Shown here: positions 42,172 to 51,800 of the stretch, piece by piece
Layout of the letters: each line of letters begins with the position of its first letter
How positions within the stretch are numbered: position 1 is the first letter of the stretch
Origin: an uncultured Monoglobus sp.
Lineage (GTDB): Bacteria; Bacillota; Clostridia; Monoglobales; Monoglobaceae
Reading direction: 5' to 3'
NCBI GenBank assembly: GCA_947628795.1
Contig: CANRBF010000001.1
Span: 186,001-250,000 of the forward strand
DNA length: 64,000 nucleotides
Notes under the pieces: generated by a model
Database searches by the model: none
What the model was told of the DNA's origin: nothing
The model's input: only the letters and a program-made list of their open reading frames with translations
Position numbers and translations under genes: made by a program

Positions 42172-42924
42172 TCACACGTTTCCGAAACGCCTGTCGCGGC
42201 TTTGGAAATCAATGATCGCACGCTCCATATCCTTTTCTTTAAAGTCGGGCCAGCATATGTCGCTGTACCAGAACTCGGCGTACGCCGCCTGCCACAGCAG
42301 GAAATTCGACAGCCGCTTCTCGCCGCTGGGACGTATTATCAGATCGACCTCGGGCAGATCCGCGGTGTACATCAGACCGCCGAGGTATTTTTCGTCTATG
42401 TCCTCGGGGCTTATTTTTCCGCTTTTCACGTCCTCGGCCGCCAGACGCGCGGCCCGCGCGATCTCGCTTCTGCCGCCGTAGTTCAGAGCGATATTAAGCA
42501 CCATGCCGTCACCGCTCGCGGTGACTTCCTCGGCATGGACTATCGCTTTTTTTATTTTGTCGGAAAGAGGCGCCGTGTCTCCGCTGATCTTCAGCTTCAT
42601 GCTGCGGTTTTTGAACTTTTCCTCAACAGTCAGCAAATAGCCGTAGAGCAGCTCCATCAGCGCGTCTATCTCGCTTTGGGGCCTGCTCCAGTTCTCGGTG
42701 GAAAAAGCGTACACCGTCAGCGCCTTGACGCCGATCGAGCCGCAATAGTCGCATATCGCCTCCAGGTTATCGGCGCCGGCCTTGTGGCCCACGCTCCGCG
42801 GCAGACCCTTGCGCCTCGCCCAGCGCCCGTTGCCGTCCATTATCACGCCTATATGCGCCGGAACGCGGCTAAGATCAAGCTCGGCCCGCTCCGGCTCCTT
42901 GGCGCTTTTTCGAAACAGTTTCAT
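42172..42924 (-). CDS. uppS: Undecaprenyl diphosphate synthase
   Basis: cis-Prenyltransferase producing the C55 lipid carrier for peptidoglycan and wall polymers. 250 residues. HIGVIMDGNGRWARRKGLPR has the catalytic Asp, YAFSTENWSRPQSEIDALM and the C-terminal VDLIIRPSGEKRLSNFLLWQ follow, as in all family members. Ten bases after frr. Confidence 0.96.
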   Translation of the reverse strand: MKLFRKSAKEPERAELDLSRVPAHIGVIMDGNGRWARRKGLPRSVGHKAGADNLEAICDYCGSIGVKALTVYAFSTENWSRPQSEIDALMELLYGYLLTVEEKFKNRSMKLKISGDTAPLSDKIKKAIVHAEEVTASGDGMVLNIALNYGGRSEIARAARLAAEDVKSGKISPEDIDEKYLGGLMYTADLPEVDLIIRPSGEKRLSNFLLWQAAYAEFWYSDICWPDFKEKDMERAIIDFQSRDRRFGNV

Positions 42925-42933
42925 AAATTTTTA

Positions 42934-43476
42934 TTATACTTCGGCGATCTCGGTCTCTTTTTCCTTTACGATCTCGTCGATCTTTTTAACAAACTTATTG
43001 GTAAGCTTCTGGATATCGTCCTCGAGATCGGCCAGACCGTCCTCGGTTACCTCTCCGGCCTTTTTCTGCTTTTTAAAGCGCTCTATGGCGTCGCGTCTCA
43101 CGCCGCGGACGGCCACCTTGGCCTCCTCGCCGCGCTTTGATACCTGCTTTACCAGCTCTTTTCTTCTCTCGCCGTCAAGAGGCGGGAACACCAGACGGAT
43201 AACCTTGCCGTCGTTGTTGGGATGAATACCGATATCGGACGCGTTGATCGCGCGCTCTATCGCCTTGAGCAGCGTGGCGTCCCAGGGCTGGATTATTATC
43301 ATTCTCGCCTCGGGTACCGATATAGTGCCCACCTGCGCCAGTGGCGTGGGAGCGCCGTAATACTCAACGGTCACCTTGTCGAGTATCGCGGGATTCGCTC
43401 TGCCCGCGCGGATACGCGACAAATCTCTCTCCAAAGCCTCAATGGCCTTTCCCATTCTTCTTTCGGATTCCTGCAT
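42934..43476 (-). CDS. frr: Ribosome recycling factor
   Basis: Releases ribosomes from mRNA after termination, together with EF-G. 180 residues, standard length. The helical N-terminus RMGKAIEALERDLSRIRAGR, then EYYGAPTPLAQVGTISVPEA, NNDGKVIRLVFPPLDGERRK and the C-terminal helix are diagnostic. It follows pyrH by about 57 bases. Confidence 0.97.
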   Translation of the reverse strand: MQESERRMGKAIEALERDLSRIRAGRANPAILDKVTVEYYGAPTPLAQVGTISVPEARMIIIQPWDATLLKAIERAINASDIGIHPNNDGKVIRLVFPPLDGERRKELVKQVSKRGEEAKVAVRGVRRDAIERFKKQKKAGEVTEDGLADLEDDIQKLTNKFVKKIDEIVKEKETEIAEV

Positions 43477-43533
43477 AACAATCTTCCTTTCTTTTTTTAT
43501 TTCCTGATTTTTATATCTTATTATATTTCGGTC

Positions 43534-44238
43534 TTACGAAACGACAGTGCCGATATTGTCGCCGCACAGCACATTCACTATGTTCTCGGGATCATCAAGT
43601 CCGAACACCAGCAGCGGAATGTTGTTGTCCATGCACAGCGTCGCCGCGGTGGTGTCCATAACGCCCAATCCCTTGTTGAGCACGTCCATAAATGTCAGCT
43701 TATCAAACTTCTTGGCGCTTGGGTTAATATTCGGGTCGCTGTCGTACACGCCGTCGATCTTTTTGGCGAGAAGTATGACCTCGGCTCCGATCTCGGCCGC
43801 TCGAAGCGCCGCCGCCGTGTCCGTCGAGAAGAACGGGTTTCCGGTTCCGCAGCCGAATATCACGACTCTGCCTCGGGTCAGATGAGCGCCCGCGCGAAGC
43901 CTTATGTACGGCTCGGCGATCTGACGCATCTCTATCGCGGTCTGGACCCTGGCCTCAACTCCGAGCCTCTCGAGCGCGTCGAGCATCGCCAAACAGTTTA
44001 TCACCGTCGCAAGCATACCCATATGATCGGCTCTTGAGCGGTCCATTCCCTCTCCGTCGCGGCCCCTCCAGAAGTTGCCGCCGCCTATCACGATACCGAT
44101 CTCGCAGCCCATATCGTGGCAGCGCTTTATCTGCTTTGCTATGGACTCGATCGTCTCGTGGTCAAGTCCGAATCCGTTGTGTCCCGACATGGCCTCGCCG
44201 CTGATCTTGATCATTATCCTCTTATACTTAGGTGTCAT
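43534..44238 (-). CDS. pyrH: UMP kinase
   Basis: Phosphorylates UMP to UDP. 234 residues from the ATG preceded by AAAGGAG; a frame extending upstream lacks a site. Motifs: [60 protein letters not shown] and [20 protein letters not shown]. Usually rpsB and tsf precede pyrH; here a short membrane protein gene does. Confidence 0.96.
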   Translation of the reverse strand: MTPKYKRIMIKISGEAMSGHNGFGLDHETIESIAKQIKRCHDMGCEIGIVIGGGNFWRGRDGEGMDRSRADHMGMLATVINCLAMLDALERLGVEARVQTAIEMRQIAEPYIRLRAGAHLTRGRVVIFGCGTGNPFFSTDTAAALRAAEIGAEVILLAKKIDGVYDSDPNINPSAKKFDKLTFMDVLNKGLGVMDTTAATLCMDNNIPLLVFGLDDPENIVNVLCGDNIGTVVS

Positions 44239-44280
44239 ATCCGTTCTCCTTTCGGGATATATTAAATCGGACGCCAATAA

Positions 44281-44736
44281 TTAATTGTCGTCCATATTCA
44301 TTTCATCGTCATTTCTGCTTCTCGACGCGTTTGAAGTGCTCGAAGTATCCGTATCCGCGTCATCGCCGTCGACGTCTCTGATAAAGCTGTCCTCGTCATT
44401 GAGATAGTTATCGTAGCTGTAGCTGCTCGACGACGAGGAGCTCGATGATGAGCCGCTCTTTTTCTTGTAGCTTTCAAGCTCCGACTCCACAACGTCCAGC
44501 TGATCCTGAAGCAGCTTGGCGTCACTCTTGAGCTTGACGTTTTCTTCCGTCAAGGTGCGCACCTGCTCGTCTCTCTGCTCGATCGGATTCACAATCATAT
44601 TGAACGACAGAACAAACGCCGCCAGAAAAAGTGAAATATTGAGCAGAATAATGCCTATGACAAGCATAGGTCTGCTGCCCCGCTCGGGTCTTCTCTTGTA
44701 CCCGTAATTCTGATTATCGGAATAATTGTTGCTCAT
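44281..44736 (-). CDS. Hypothetical single-pass membrane protein with Ser run and acidic tail
   Basis: 151 residues, not recognised. A basic N-terminus is followed by one membrane segment (PMLVIGIILLNISLFLAAFV), a coiled-coil-like stretch (EQRDEQVRTLTEENVKLKSD, about 55-92), a run of ten serines and a tail rich in Asp, Ser and Asn. The layout (short inside part, helix outside) resembles small division or envelope scaffolds, but nothing more can be said. It lies 42 bases before pyrH and is probably in the same transcript. Confidence 0.7.
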   Translation of the reverse strand: MSNNYSDNQNYGYKRRPERGSRPMLVIGIILLNISLFLAAFVLSFNMIVNPIEQRDEQVRTLTEENVKLKSDAKLLQDQLDVVESELESYKKKSGSSSSSSSSSSYSYDNYLNDEDSFIRDVDGDDADTDTSSTSNASRSRNDDEMNMDDN

Positions 44737-44797
44737 CTGATTTTCCTTTCATGATCTATATTTTTGTTTTTATCAACTCAGCCGATCGCGCGTTCCG

Positions 44798-45307
44798 CTA
44801 TTTCATCAGCCACTGGCCGAAAGCCCCCAGGTTCAGCACTCCGGTCACAAGCAGCGTCATGATCGCGCCGCTCGTCATGATGCCGAGCAGCACCGCGGGC
44901 AGCGCGTATTTCGCCCTCATATCCAAAAGGCCCGCTATCATCGAGCCGGTCCACGCGCCCGTAGTCGGGAACGGGATCGAAACAAACACGTATATCGCCA
45001 CAGCGGCAGCGCCCGCGCTTTTTCTGGATATGTCGCCCGCCTTGCGGTGGGTCCTGTTTTCAAGCCAGCGCGCGAATTTGCCCAGAAGCTTGGTTTTCTT
45101 GAGCCACTTAATAAGCGGCCTGAACGCTATTAATATAAACGGCACGGGCAAAAAATTCCCGATAATCGAAATGCCGTATATTTTTAATATATTTATAAAT
45201 GTCTGGTCTACCTGAGACAAGCCGTATATCATAGAACCTCTGATCTCCGACACAGGCATAACAGACAGCAAAAACGTTGTTATATATGTGGTAAGTGTTT
45301 CCGTCAT
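44798..45307 (-). CDS. Small multi-drug export family membrane protein (COG2426)
   Basis: 169 residues, start taken at the ATG with GGAGG six bases upstream. Sequence features match the COG2426 family: FLLSVMPVSEIRGSMIYGLS, a central GNFLPVPFILIAFRPLIKWL, FVSIPFPTTGAWTGSMIAGL and LLGIMTSGAIMTLLVTGVL. The family name 'small multi-drug export' is an annotation convention with little experimental support. About four to five membrane segments. It begins the run leading into pyrH, with promoter 45369-45397. Confidence 0.8.
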   Translation of the reverse strand: MTETLTTYITTFLLSVMPVSEIRGSMIYGLSQVDQTFINILKIYGISIIGNFLPVPFILIAFRPLIKWLKKTKLLGKFARWLENRTHRKAGDISRKSAGAAAVAIYVFVSIPFPTTGAWTGSMIAGLLDMRAKYALPAVLLGIMTSGAIMTLLVTGVLNLGAFGQWLMK

Positions 45308-45368
45308 TCTGTTCCTCCGTGGTTTTATCAAACAAACCGCGTTCGTTCGGTTCATTACATTAAAAAAT

Positions 45369-45397
45369 ATTATACCATGAAAAACGCTTCATAGCAA
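45369..45397 (-). promoter_or_regulatory. Promoter of the 45307-38980 gene run
   Basis: TTGCTA (45392-45397), 17 bases, TATAAT (45369-45374) on the minus strand. Confidence 0.7.
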
Positions 45398-45443
45398 GAT
45401 ATTTTATGTAAACAATTATTGAATTTTTGAAAATTCTGTCTTT

Positions 45444-47066
45444 TTATCCGCGCGGAGCCCGCGGCGGTCTCCTTGAAGGCGAATTTCGGCGTCGTCTTTC
45501 GGCGATTTTTATGTTCTTTCTGATGTTCACGATCATATACGCGATAAACAGAACCAGCGCGACAATCAGCACAATTATCAAGATCCTGATAAACAGAATA
45601 CTCCACAGGAAGCTGAAGAACTGCATCAAAAATCCCAGCGGGTGGCGCTTTACCCCCGCATCCGCGATGAGACGTCCGCTGCCCACAACGCTGCCTTGGT
45701 ACATAACCTCGACCGTGCCTATCTCGTCTCCCTGATTTACGGGAGCCACCAGATATTCGGGGATCCTCGGCTCAACGCTCAGTTCGTCCTCGTTGGCGTC
45801 CTCGGGTATGGTCACTAGAATGTCGCCGTCGGTCGAAAGAGTCGTGTGATCGGTTCCCGAACCGAAACGAACTCTTATCTCGCTGACCATGTCGCCCCTT
45901 GTGACGGCGGTAACGGCCTTATAGTTGTCAAGCGCGTATTTCAGCAGATTCTTAGAGTCATAATGCCGATCGTCCTCATCGGCGCCGTTCATAACTACGC
46001 CGATAACCTCAAGCGCGCCCTTTTGTCCGGCGGACACCAGACAGTAGCCCGCCTCGGATGTGTGGCCGGTCTTTACGCCTATTGCGTTTTCGTAATAATA
46101 ATTCGGATATTTGAGCGTGGACAAAAGTCCGTTTGTGCTGATAAATGTTCTTTGCGTCGTTTTGTCGGTGGCCGGTATAATTACTCTCGGCATCGCCGCA
46201 AGCTCGCGGAAGGTATTGTTTTTCATGGCCTCAAGGGTAAGCGTCGCGAGGTCCGCGGCGGTGGTGTAATGCTCGGGATCGTGCAGGCCGTGCGCGTTGA
46301 CAAAATGCGTGCCGCTCATACCGAGCTCGGCGGCGCGGTCGTTCATACGCTGCACGAACGTCGGGATATCGCCGCACACGATTATTGCAAGAGCCTGCGC
46401 CGCGTCGTTTCCCGACTCGACCATCAATCCCTGGAGCAGCTGCTCCACCGTGATCGTCTCGCCCTCCTTGAGCAGCATGCTGGAACCGTCTGCCGGAAGA
46501 TCGACCAGCATTTCGGGCATGACCAGAAACGCGGCGTGAAGATTGAGCTCTCCTCTGTCTATTGCCTCAAGCGTCAGCAGCGCCGTCATGATTTTGGTGG
46601 TGCTGGCGGGATATACGCGCTTGTCCTTTTCCTGCTCAAACATGACCTCGCCGTTTGTGGCGTTTACAAGCACCGCGGTCTGGTTCGCGTCCATCACGGG
46701 GCGTCCGTTTTCGTCAACTCTCGGATCGCGCGTGGGAGAGGGCTCCGTCTCGTTTTCATCCGAGGTCTTATCCTCGCTGTCCTCATCGGTGTTGTCCGCG
46801 TTCTTTTTCGGAGATTTTGTAGCCGAGGGCTTGTCCTCCGATCCCGAATCGGTATCGGACGACGAGCTTTTACCCCGGATCGTGCCGCGCTCGTCATTTC
46901 TCGAGGAGCCGTTATCCTCCGTGGTTTCGGTGTCAGACTGCGAGGTCTCATCGTCGGGCGCCGCCAAAACGCTTATCGGCGCAGCGCATAGCGATACGCA
47001 CATCAAAAACACGGTCAGCGCCGACAAAAATCTTTTTATAATATTATCCGAAAAAATATTTCTCAC
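45444..47066 (-). CDS. dacF: D-alanyl-D-alanine carboxypeptidase (DacF/PBP5 type) with acidic insert
   Basis: Trims the terminal D-Ala of peptidoglycan stems outside the membrane. 540 residues, longer than usual (~390). A signal peptide is followed by a disordered acidic Ser/Thr/Glu/Asp region (about 35-120). The peptidase domain has SxxK near residue 155 (PASTTKIMTALLTLE), SxN near 218 (MVESGNDAAQALAI) and KTG near 334 (GVKTGHTSEAGYCLVS). A PBP5 C-terminal beta domain follows (VRFGSGTDHTTLSTDGDILV). A transmembrane helix and a basic tail close it; usually the anchor is only an amphipathic helix. tsaB overlaps its start by four bases. Confidence 0.9.
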   Translation of the reverse strand: MRNIFSDNIIKRFLSALTVFLMCVSLCAAPISVLAAPDDETSQSDTETTEDNGSSRNDERGTIRGKSSSSDTDSGSEDKPSATKSPKKNADNTDEDSEDKTSDENETEPSPTRDPRVDENGRPVMDANQTAVLVNATNGEVMFEQEKDKRVYPASTTKIMTALLTLEAIDRGELNLHAAFLVMPEMLVDLPADGSSMLLKEGETITVEQLLQGLMVESGNDAAQALAIIVCGDIPTFVQRMNDRAAELGMSGTHFVNAHGLHDPEHYTTAADLATLTLEAMKNNTFRELAAMPRVIIPATDKTTQRTFISTNGLLSTLKYPNYYYENAIGVKTGHTSEAGYCLVSAGQKGALEVIGVVMNGADEDDRHYDSKNLLKYALDNYKAVTAVTRGDMVSEIRVRFGSGTDHTTLSTDGDILVTIPEDANEDELSVEPRIPEYLVAPVNQGDEIGTVEVMYQGSVVGSGRLIADAGVKRHPLGFLMQFFSFLWSILFIRILIIVLIVALVLFIAYMIVNIRKNIKIAERRRRNSPSRRPPRAPRG

Positions 47067-47758
47067 TTTAAAAGTCTCTCCTTTCTTTCCCTCTCGGCCT
47101 GGGAAAGCCTTATGTAATTCGGGGTGAGCTCGCCGCAGCTTATCGTCTCTCCGCGCTTCAGCATTTCTCCCGCGAGGAACGCCGCTGACGCCGCGGAATT
47201 AAGAAGCGCGTTGGGCGGCGCGAAGCTCGCCCGCTCTCCCATGCGCGATTCGATCTCGGAACGGTACGGGAAAACTCCGTCGCCCAGAAAAAGCGCTTTT
47301 TCCCCCTCGAGCTCATCAAGCAGATCCTTGAGCGCCAGCGCTCTGTCATCCGTAAGACGCCTCAGACTGCCGTCACCCGCAAACAGCGCGTTATACACCT
47401 GGTTTCGGCGCGCGTCCATGATAGGACAGATCACGCCGTCAAAATAACGCGCGTTGTTCGCCAGCGCCTCAAGCGTAGACACCGCGGCGCAGACCGCTCC
47501 CGAGCCGCGCGCCATGGCTTTTATCGCGGCTGTTCCGATCCTGACACCTGTAAACGAGCCGGGACCCGCGGCCGCCGCGTAGCAGTCGATATCCGACGGC
47601 GCTATATCCAGATGCCCAAGCATCTGCTCGATCAGCGGCATTATTTTCTGAGAGTGGGTCTTGCCGCTGTTTATCGTAAACTCACCGATTATTTTCTCAC
47701 CGTCGTACACGGCCGCCGAAGCGGGCATGCAGCAGGTGTCGATTCCGAGTGTCAGCAT
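47063..47758 (-). CDS. tsaB: tRNA t6A37 modification subunit TsaB
   Basis: Partner of TsaD and TsaE in making threonylcarbamoyl-adenosine at tRNA position 37. 231 residues. MLTLGIDTCCMPASAAVYDG, KTHSQKIMPLIEQMLGHL and AAAGPGSFTGVRIGTAAIKA are the diagnostic ASKHA-fold stretches. It overlaps tsaE by seven bases upstream and dacF by four downstream. tsaD is not in the window. Confidence 0.95.
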   Translation of the reverse strand: MLTLGIDTCCMPASAAVYDGEKIIGEFTINSGKTHSQKIMPLIEQMLGHLDIAPSDIDCYAAAAGPGSFTGVRIGTAAIKAMARGSGAVCAAVSTLEALANNARYFDGVICPIMDARRNQVYNALFAGDGSLRRLTDDRALALKDLLDELEGEKALFLGDGVFPYRSEIESRMGERASFAPPNALLNSAASAAFLAGEMLKRGETISCGELTPNYIRLSQAERERKERLLK

Positions 47759-48168
47759 ATTTTTATCTCCCTGAAATTCTCTCCCATAGCGGGGTCTTTG
47801 GAAATCTCAACGCGGATCGCTTCTGCGGGAAGCATGTCCGCTATGTTGTCCGCCCATTCGATCAAGCATACTCCGTCCCCGAACAAGTACTCGTCGAGCC
47901 ACAGACGTGTGTCGTCGTCCGGGTCTTCAATTCTGTATACGTCGAAATGATAGACGGGGAGGCTCCCGTCATAATGATTCACAAGAGTGTAGGTGGGGCT
48001 CGTGACGGTCTCCGCGCCGAAACGAGCGGCAACGCCTTTTACAAAAGCCGTCTTTCCGGCGCCCAACGGGCCGATCAGAGCCACGATCGAGCCGGGGCCG
48101 AGCCGCTCGGCAAACCGCAGAGCGACGCTTTCGGTCTCCTCCGGAGAGGCGGTTCTAAATATTTCCAT
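47752..48168 (-). CDS. tsaE: tRNA t6A37 modification ATPase TsaE
   Basis: P-loop ATPase that drives the TsaBD complex. 138 residues, normal. Walker A is LIGPLGAGKTAFVKGVAARF; SPTYTLVNHYDGSLPVYHFD and RLWLDEYLFGDGVCLIEWAD are also characteristic. First gene of the tsaE-tsaB-dacF unit with its own promoter. Confidence 0.96.
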   Translation of the reverse strand: MEIFRTASPEETESVALRFAERLGPGSIVALIGPLGAGKTAFVKGVAARFGAETVTSPTYTLVNHYDGSLPVYHFDVYRIEDPDDDTRLWLDEYLFGDGVCLIEWADNIADMLPAEAIRVEISKDPAMGENFREIKIC

Positions 48169-48209
48169 AAGATAATTTACCTCTGTACAAAAATTTACCG
48201 TTTTTATAT

Positions 48210-48238
48210 ATTATATTTGCAATACGCGATAAAGTCAA
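48210..48238 (-). promoter_or_regulatory. Promoter of tsaE-tsaB-dacF
   Basis: TTGACT (48233-48238), 17 bases, TATAAT (48210-48215) on the minus strand. Confidence 0.75.
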
Positions 48239-48248
48239 TAAGAAACTA

Positions 48249-48277
48249 TTGAATATTTTAAAAAAATGAATTATAAT
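48249..48277 (+). promoter_or_regulatory. Promoter of the dCMP deaminase-addA operon
   Basis: TTGAAT (48249-48254), 17 bases, TATAAT (48272-48277). It is divergent from the tsaE promoter with only ten bases between the -35 boxes. A CCGCCGC/GCGGCGG hairpin (48302-48322) lies in the leader just before the GAGGAGGT ribosome-binding site. Confidence 0.7.
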
Positions 48278-48338
48278 ATTGCTGTTGACAAAATTCGAAA
48301 TCCGCCGCGAAGGTTGCGGCGGCCGAGGAGGTTAGATC

Positions 48339-48827
48339 ATGAAAAGGGTCGATAAGGAAAACTATTATCTTGACATCGCCGAGACTGTGATCGAGCGCGG
48401 GACCTGCCTGCGCCGCAACTTTGGCGCGATCGTAGTCAGAAACGACGAGATCATATCCACAGGCTATACCGGGGCGCCGAGAGGACGGGAAAACTGCTCC
48501 GACCTGGGCTACTGCATGAGAGACAAGCTGGGCATCCCCCGCGGCGAAAGATACGAGATGTGCCGCAGCGTGCACGCCGAGGCGAACTGCGTTATAAGCG
48601 CCGCCAGGCGCGACACTATCGGCGGAACTCTGTATCTTGTGGGCAAGGACGCCAAAACGGGAGAACTGGTCGAAAACGCCAACTGCTGCGCCATGTGCAA
48701 ACGGCTTGTTATCAACTCGGGCATAGAGAAGGTCGTCGTGCGCCGCACCCACGCGGAGTACGAGGTCATACCGGTCAAGAGCTGGATAGAGAACGACGAG
48801 ACTCTCGAGGGAGTTTTGGGATATTAA
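48339..48827 (+). CDS. Deoxycytidylate deaminase family protein
   Basis: Zinc enzyme expected to deaminate dCMP to dUMP for thymidylate synthesis (ComEB relatives). 162 residues. KENYYLDIAETVIERGTCLR and FGAIVVRNDEIISTGYTGAP match the family. The zinc ligands are in RSVHAEANCVISAARR (His-Ala-Glu) and the Cys pair of NANCCAMCKRLVINSGIE. The usual Pro before the first Cys is replaced (NCCAMC), a variant that may be lineage-wide. It heads an operon with addA 45 bases downstream. Confidence 0.88.
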   Translation: MKRVDKENYYLDIAETVIERGTCLRRNFGAIVVRNDEIISTGYTGAPRGRENCSDLGYCMRDKLGIPRGERYEMCRSVHAEANCVISAARRDTIGGTLYLVGKDAKTGELVENANCCAMCKRLVINSGIEKVVVRRTHAEYEVIPVKSWIENDETLEGVLGY

Positions 48828-48871
48828 AACATAATAAAAACCGAATCGCTGAATAAAAAACGGAGGAAAAT

Positions 48872-51800
48872 ATGAACTGGACCGAAGCGCAGACTGGCGT
48901 TATCGAATACGACGGAAAAAAGAATATTCTTGTGTCCGCGGCGGCGGGCAGCGGCAAGACAGCCGTGCTTGTGGAGCGGATCATACGCAGGATACTTGAT
49001 GAAAAAGATCCGCTTTCGGTGGACGAGATACTTGTGCTTACCTTCACCAACGCGGCCGCAGCTGAGATGAAAAGCAAAATATCCGCGGCCGTTGAGAAAC
49101 GGCTCCGCGATGATCCGACCAACAAGCATCTGGCGGCTCAGACCATGAAGCTGGGCGCCGCCGATATCTCGACGATCCACGCCTTCGCGAAAAAAATTCT
49201 GACCAACAATATACATAAGACAAACCTTCCGGCGGGATTTTCGGTCATGGACGACAGCGAGAGCGCGATCCTGCTCGGCGAGGCGCTTGACGACTGTCTT
49301 GAGCGCTACTATGCCCGCATTGACAAACTGACATCCTTTTCGGACCTCACGCTCGGACACGGCGGGATCAAAAACGACAACAATCTGCGCCGCATTATAA
49401 CCGATCTGCGCAAGTTTGCCCGCACTCTGGCAAGTCCCGAAAACTGGCTGAACCGCTCGGTGAACATGTACAAGCGCGCATATAAGACCGGGTCAATAAG
49501 CGGCACCCCCTGGGAAACCGCTTACGCGGACGGAATACGCGAGATGATCGACGACTGCGCCAACATGTATCGGGTCATGCTCGATATTCTCGAAAAAGCT
49601 TTCCCGGAGGGCCACAGGATTATAGCGTTTTACGCCGACGAGGCGGCAAGATTCGCGGAGCTTAAAGACTTTGACACGATCGACGAGTTTCTCGGCAAAA
49701 AAAGCCGCATGACATTCAATAAGGCGCTGACTCTCACGAAAGCAGAAAAAAGCGACCCGTGTCTCGCGGCGGCCAATAAGTCCGCTTCCGAGATCCGAAA
49801 AATGATAAAAAAACTGTTCAATGAACACGCGCTGCTCAAATACGGCGGCGAGGAAGCTGTCGCGAAAACGATCTCCGAGCTTTGGCCGCGCATGAGAACG
49901 CTGAAAAATATCACCCTGATGCTGATGCGCAGGTACCGCCGCCTTAAATTAAAGCGCGGCGCCCTGGATTTCGGAGATCTTGAGCACTATCTGATAGAGC
50001 TGATAATGAACCGTGACGGGACCCCAAAAGAGCTTTGCGCCGTGCTCGGCGGCAGATACAAGGAAATATATGTTGACGAGTACCAGGACACCAACAATAT
50101 CCAAGACACTATTTTCCGCCTGCTGTCCGGAGGCAGGGGAAACATATTTATGGTGGGCGACATCAAGCAAAGCATATACCGCTTTCGCGCCGCTTCGCCC
50201 GCCCTGTTTATTGAAAAATACGAAAGTTACCTGGGCGGCGGAAACGGAGAGCTGCGCGTGCTGTCCGACAATTTCCGCAGCCGCGAATCGGTGATAAGGC
50301 CAGTGAACGAGCTTTTTGAAAATATCATGTACAAAAAAACCGCGGGCATAGACTACACCGAAAGCGAAAAGCTGAAGGCGGGCGCGGAATATCCGGAGCC
50401 GAACGACAAAGACGCTTACGCCGCGGAAATTATCATGACCGACGTTATGGTGAGAAACGCCGAGAATGATCGGCTCGTGACCTCTCCCGACAAGACCGAG
50501 CTCGAGGCGGAATCAATAGCGGCCCGCATCGCCCGTCTGGTCTATGACGAAAAGCTTCCGATATACGACCGCTCTCTCGGAACAACGCGTCCCGTTGAGT
50601 TCGGCGACATCGCGGTGCTGATGAGAAGCACAAAAAGCGCGGCTCCCGTTTACGAAAAAGTGTTCCGCGAGTACGGTATTCCGACCGTTTCCGAAACGGG
50701 CGGTTTTTTGGCGTCGGTCGAGATAGGTACCGCGCTGGCATTTTTAAACATAATAGACAACCCGATCCAGGATATACCGCTGCTGACGGTTATGCGCAGC
50801 CCGATATTCGGCTTCACAGCCGACGAGCTCGCGGAAATACGCGCAAACTGCAAAGGCGGCAGCTTTTATGACGCGGTCCGCGAAGCGAAGGACGATCCCA
50901 AAGCCGCCGATTTTTTGAAAACGCTTGACGAGCTCAGAGCCTGCTCGGCTTATATGGGCATAAACGAGCTGATATATAAAATATGCTTCGAGCTTGATTA
51001 TATCACGATCGCGGAGGGCATGAAGGGCGGCGCGGTCAGACGCGCCAATCTGGAACTGCTGCTCAAAACGGCCGCCGACTTTGAAAGCAAAGGACTGAGC
51101 GGCCTGTTTGAGTTTATGAAATATCTGGACAAAACGGCCGAGAGAGGCGAGCTTCGGCAGGCTCTCGCCGTCGGTGAAAGCGGCTCCGCGGTGCTTATCA
51201 CCACAATACACAAATCAAAGGGGCTTGAATATCCGGTGGTCGTTTTGGCAAACACTGCTCACAAATCAAACGACCAAAGCGCGATCGCTCTCAACGAAAA
51301 GCTTGGGATCGGACTGCCTTATGTTGACGTTGAGCGAAGACTGAGATACGCGTCGCTTCCCAACACCCTTATCAAGCATTATAACGCCAAAGAGGAAAAC
51401 GCCGAGGAAATGCGTCTGCTCTATGTTGGGCTGACGCGGGCCAAGGAAAAATTGATAATTTCATGCACCAACGGCGGACAGTCCAAAGTCTGGATGAACC
51501 CGATCATCGCTCTCGACGGACGAGTTATGCGGAGGCAGATCGAGGCGACGACCGTGTTCCGCGACTGGATAGTTTTCGGATTTATGAACAACATAAATCT
51601 TGAAAACATGCGGAACCTGATGGTCACAGACGTTTCGGACGCGCGCTTGAGCGGAAACGCGCCGATCAAAATGACATATATACCGATAGACCGAGTCAAA
51701 AAAACCAAAAGTGAAAAAACCGAGATAAAGGAGCTGGCGCGGCCCGAGGCGGCGCCCGTTATAGACCCGGAAAAGCTTGAGCAAATACTCGACTATAAAT

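Noticed and set aside
45846-46991. Plus-strand open frame of 381 codons over dacF
   Set aside because: Antisense shadow; the Arg/Val-rich translation has no family features.
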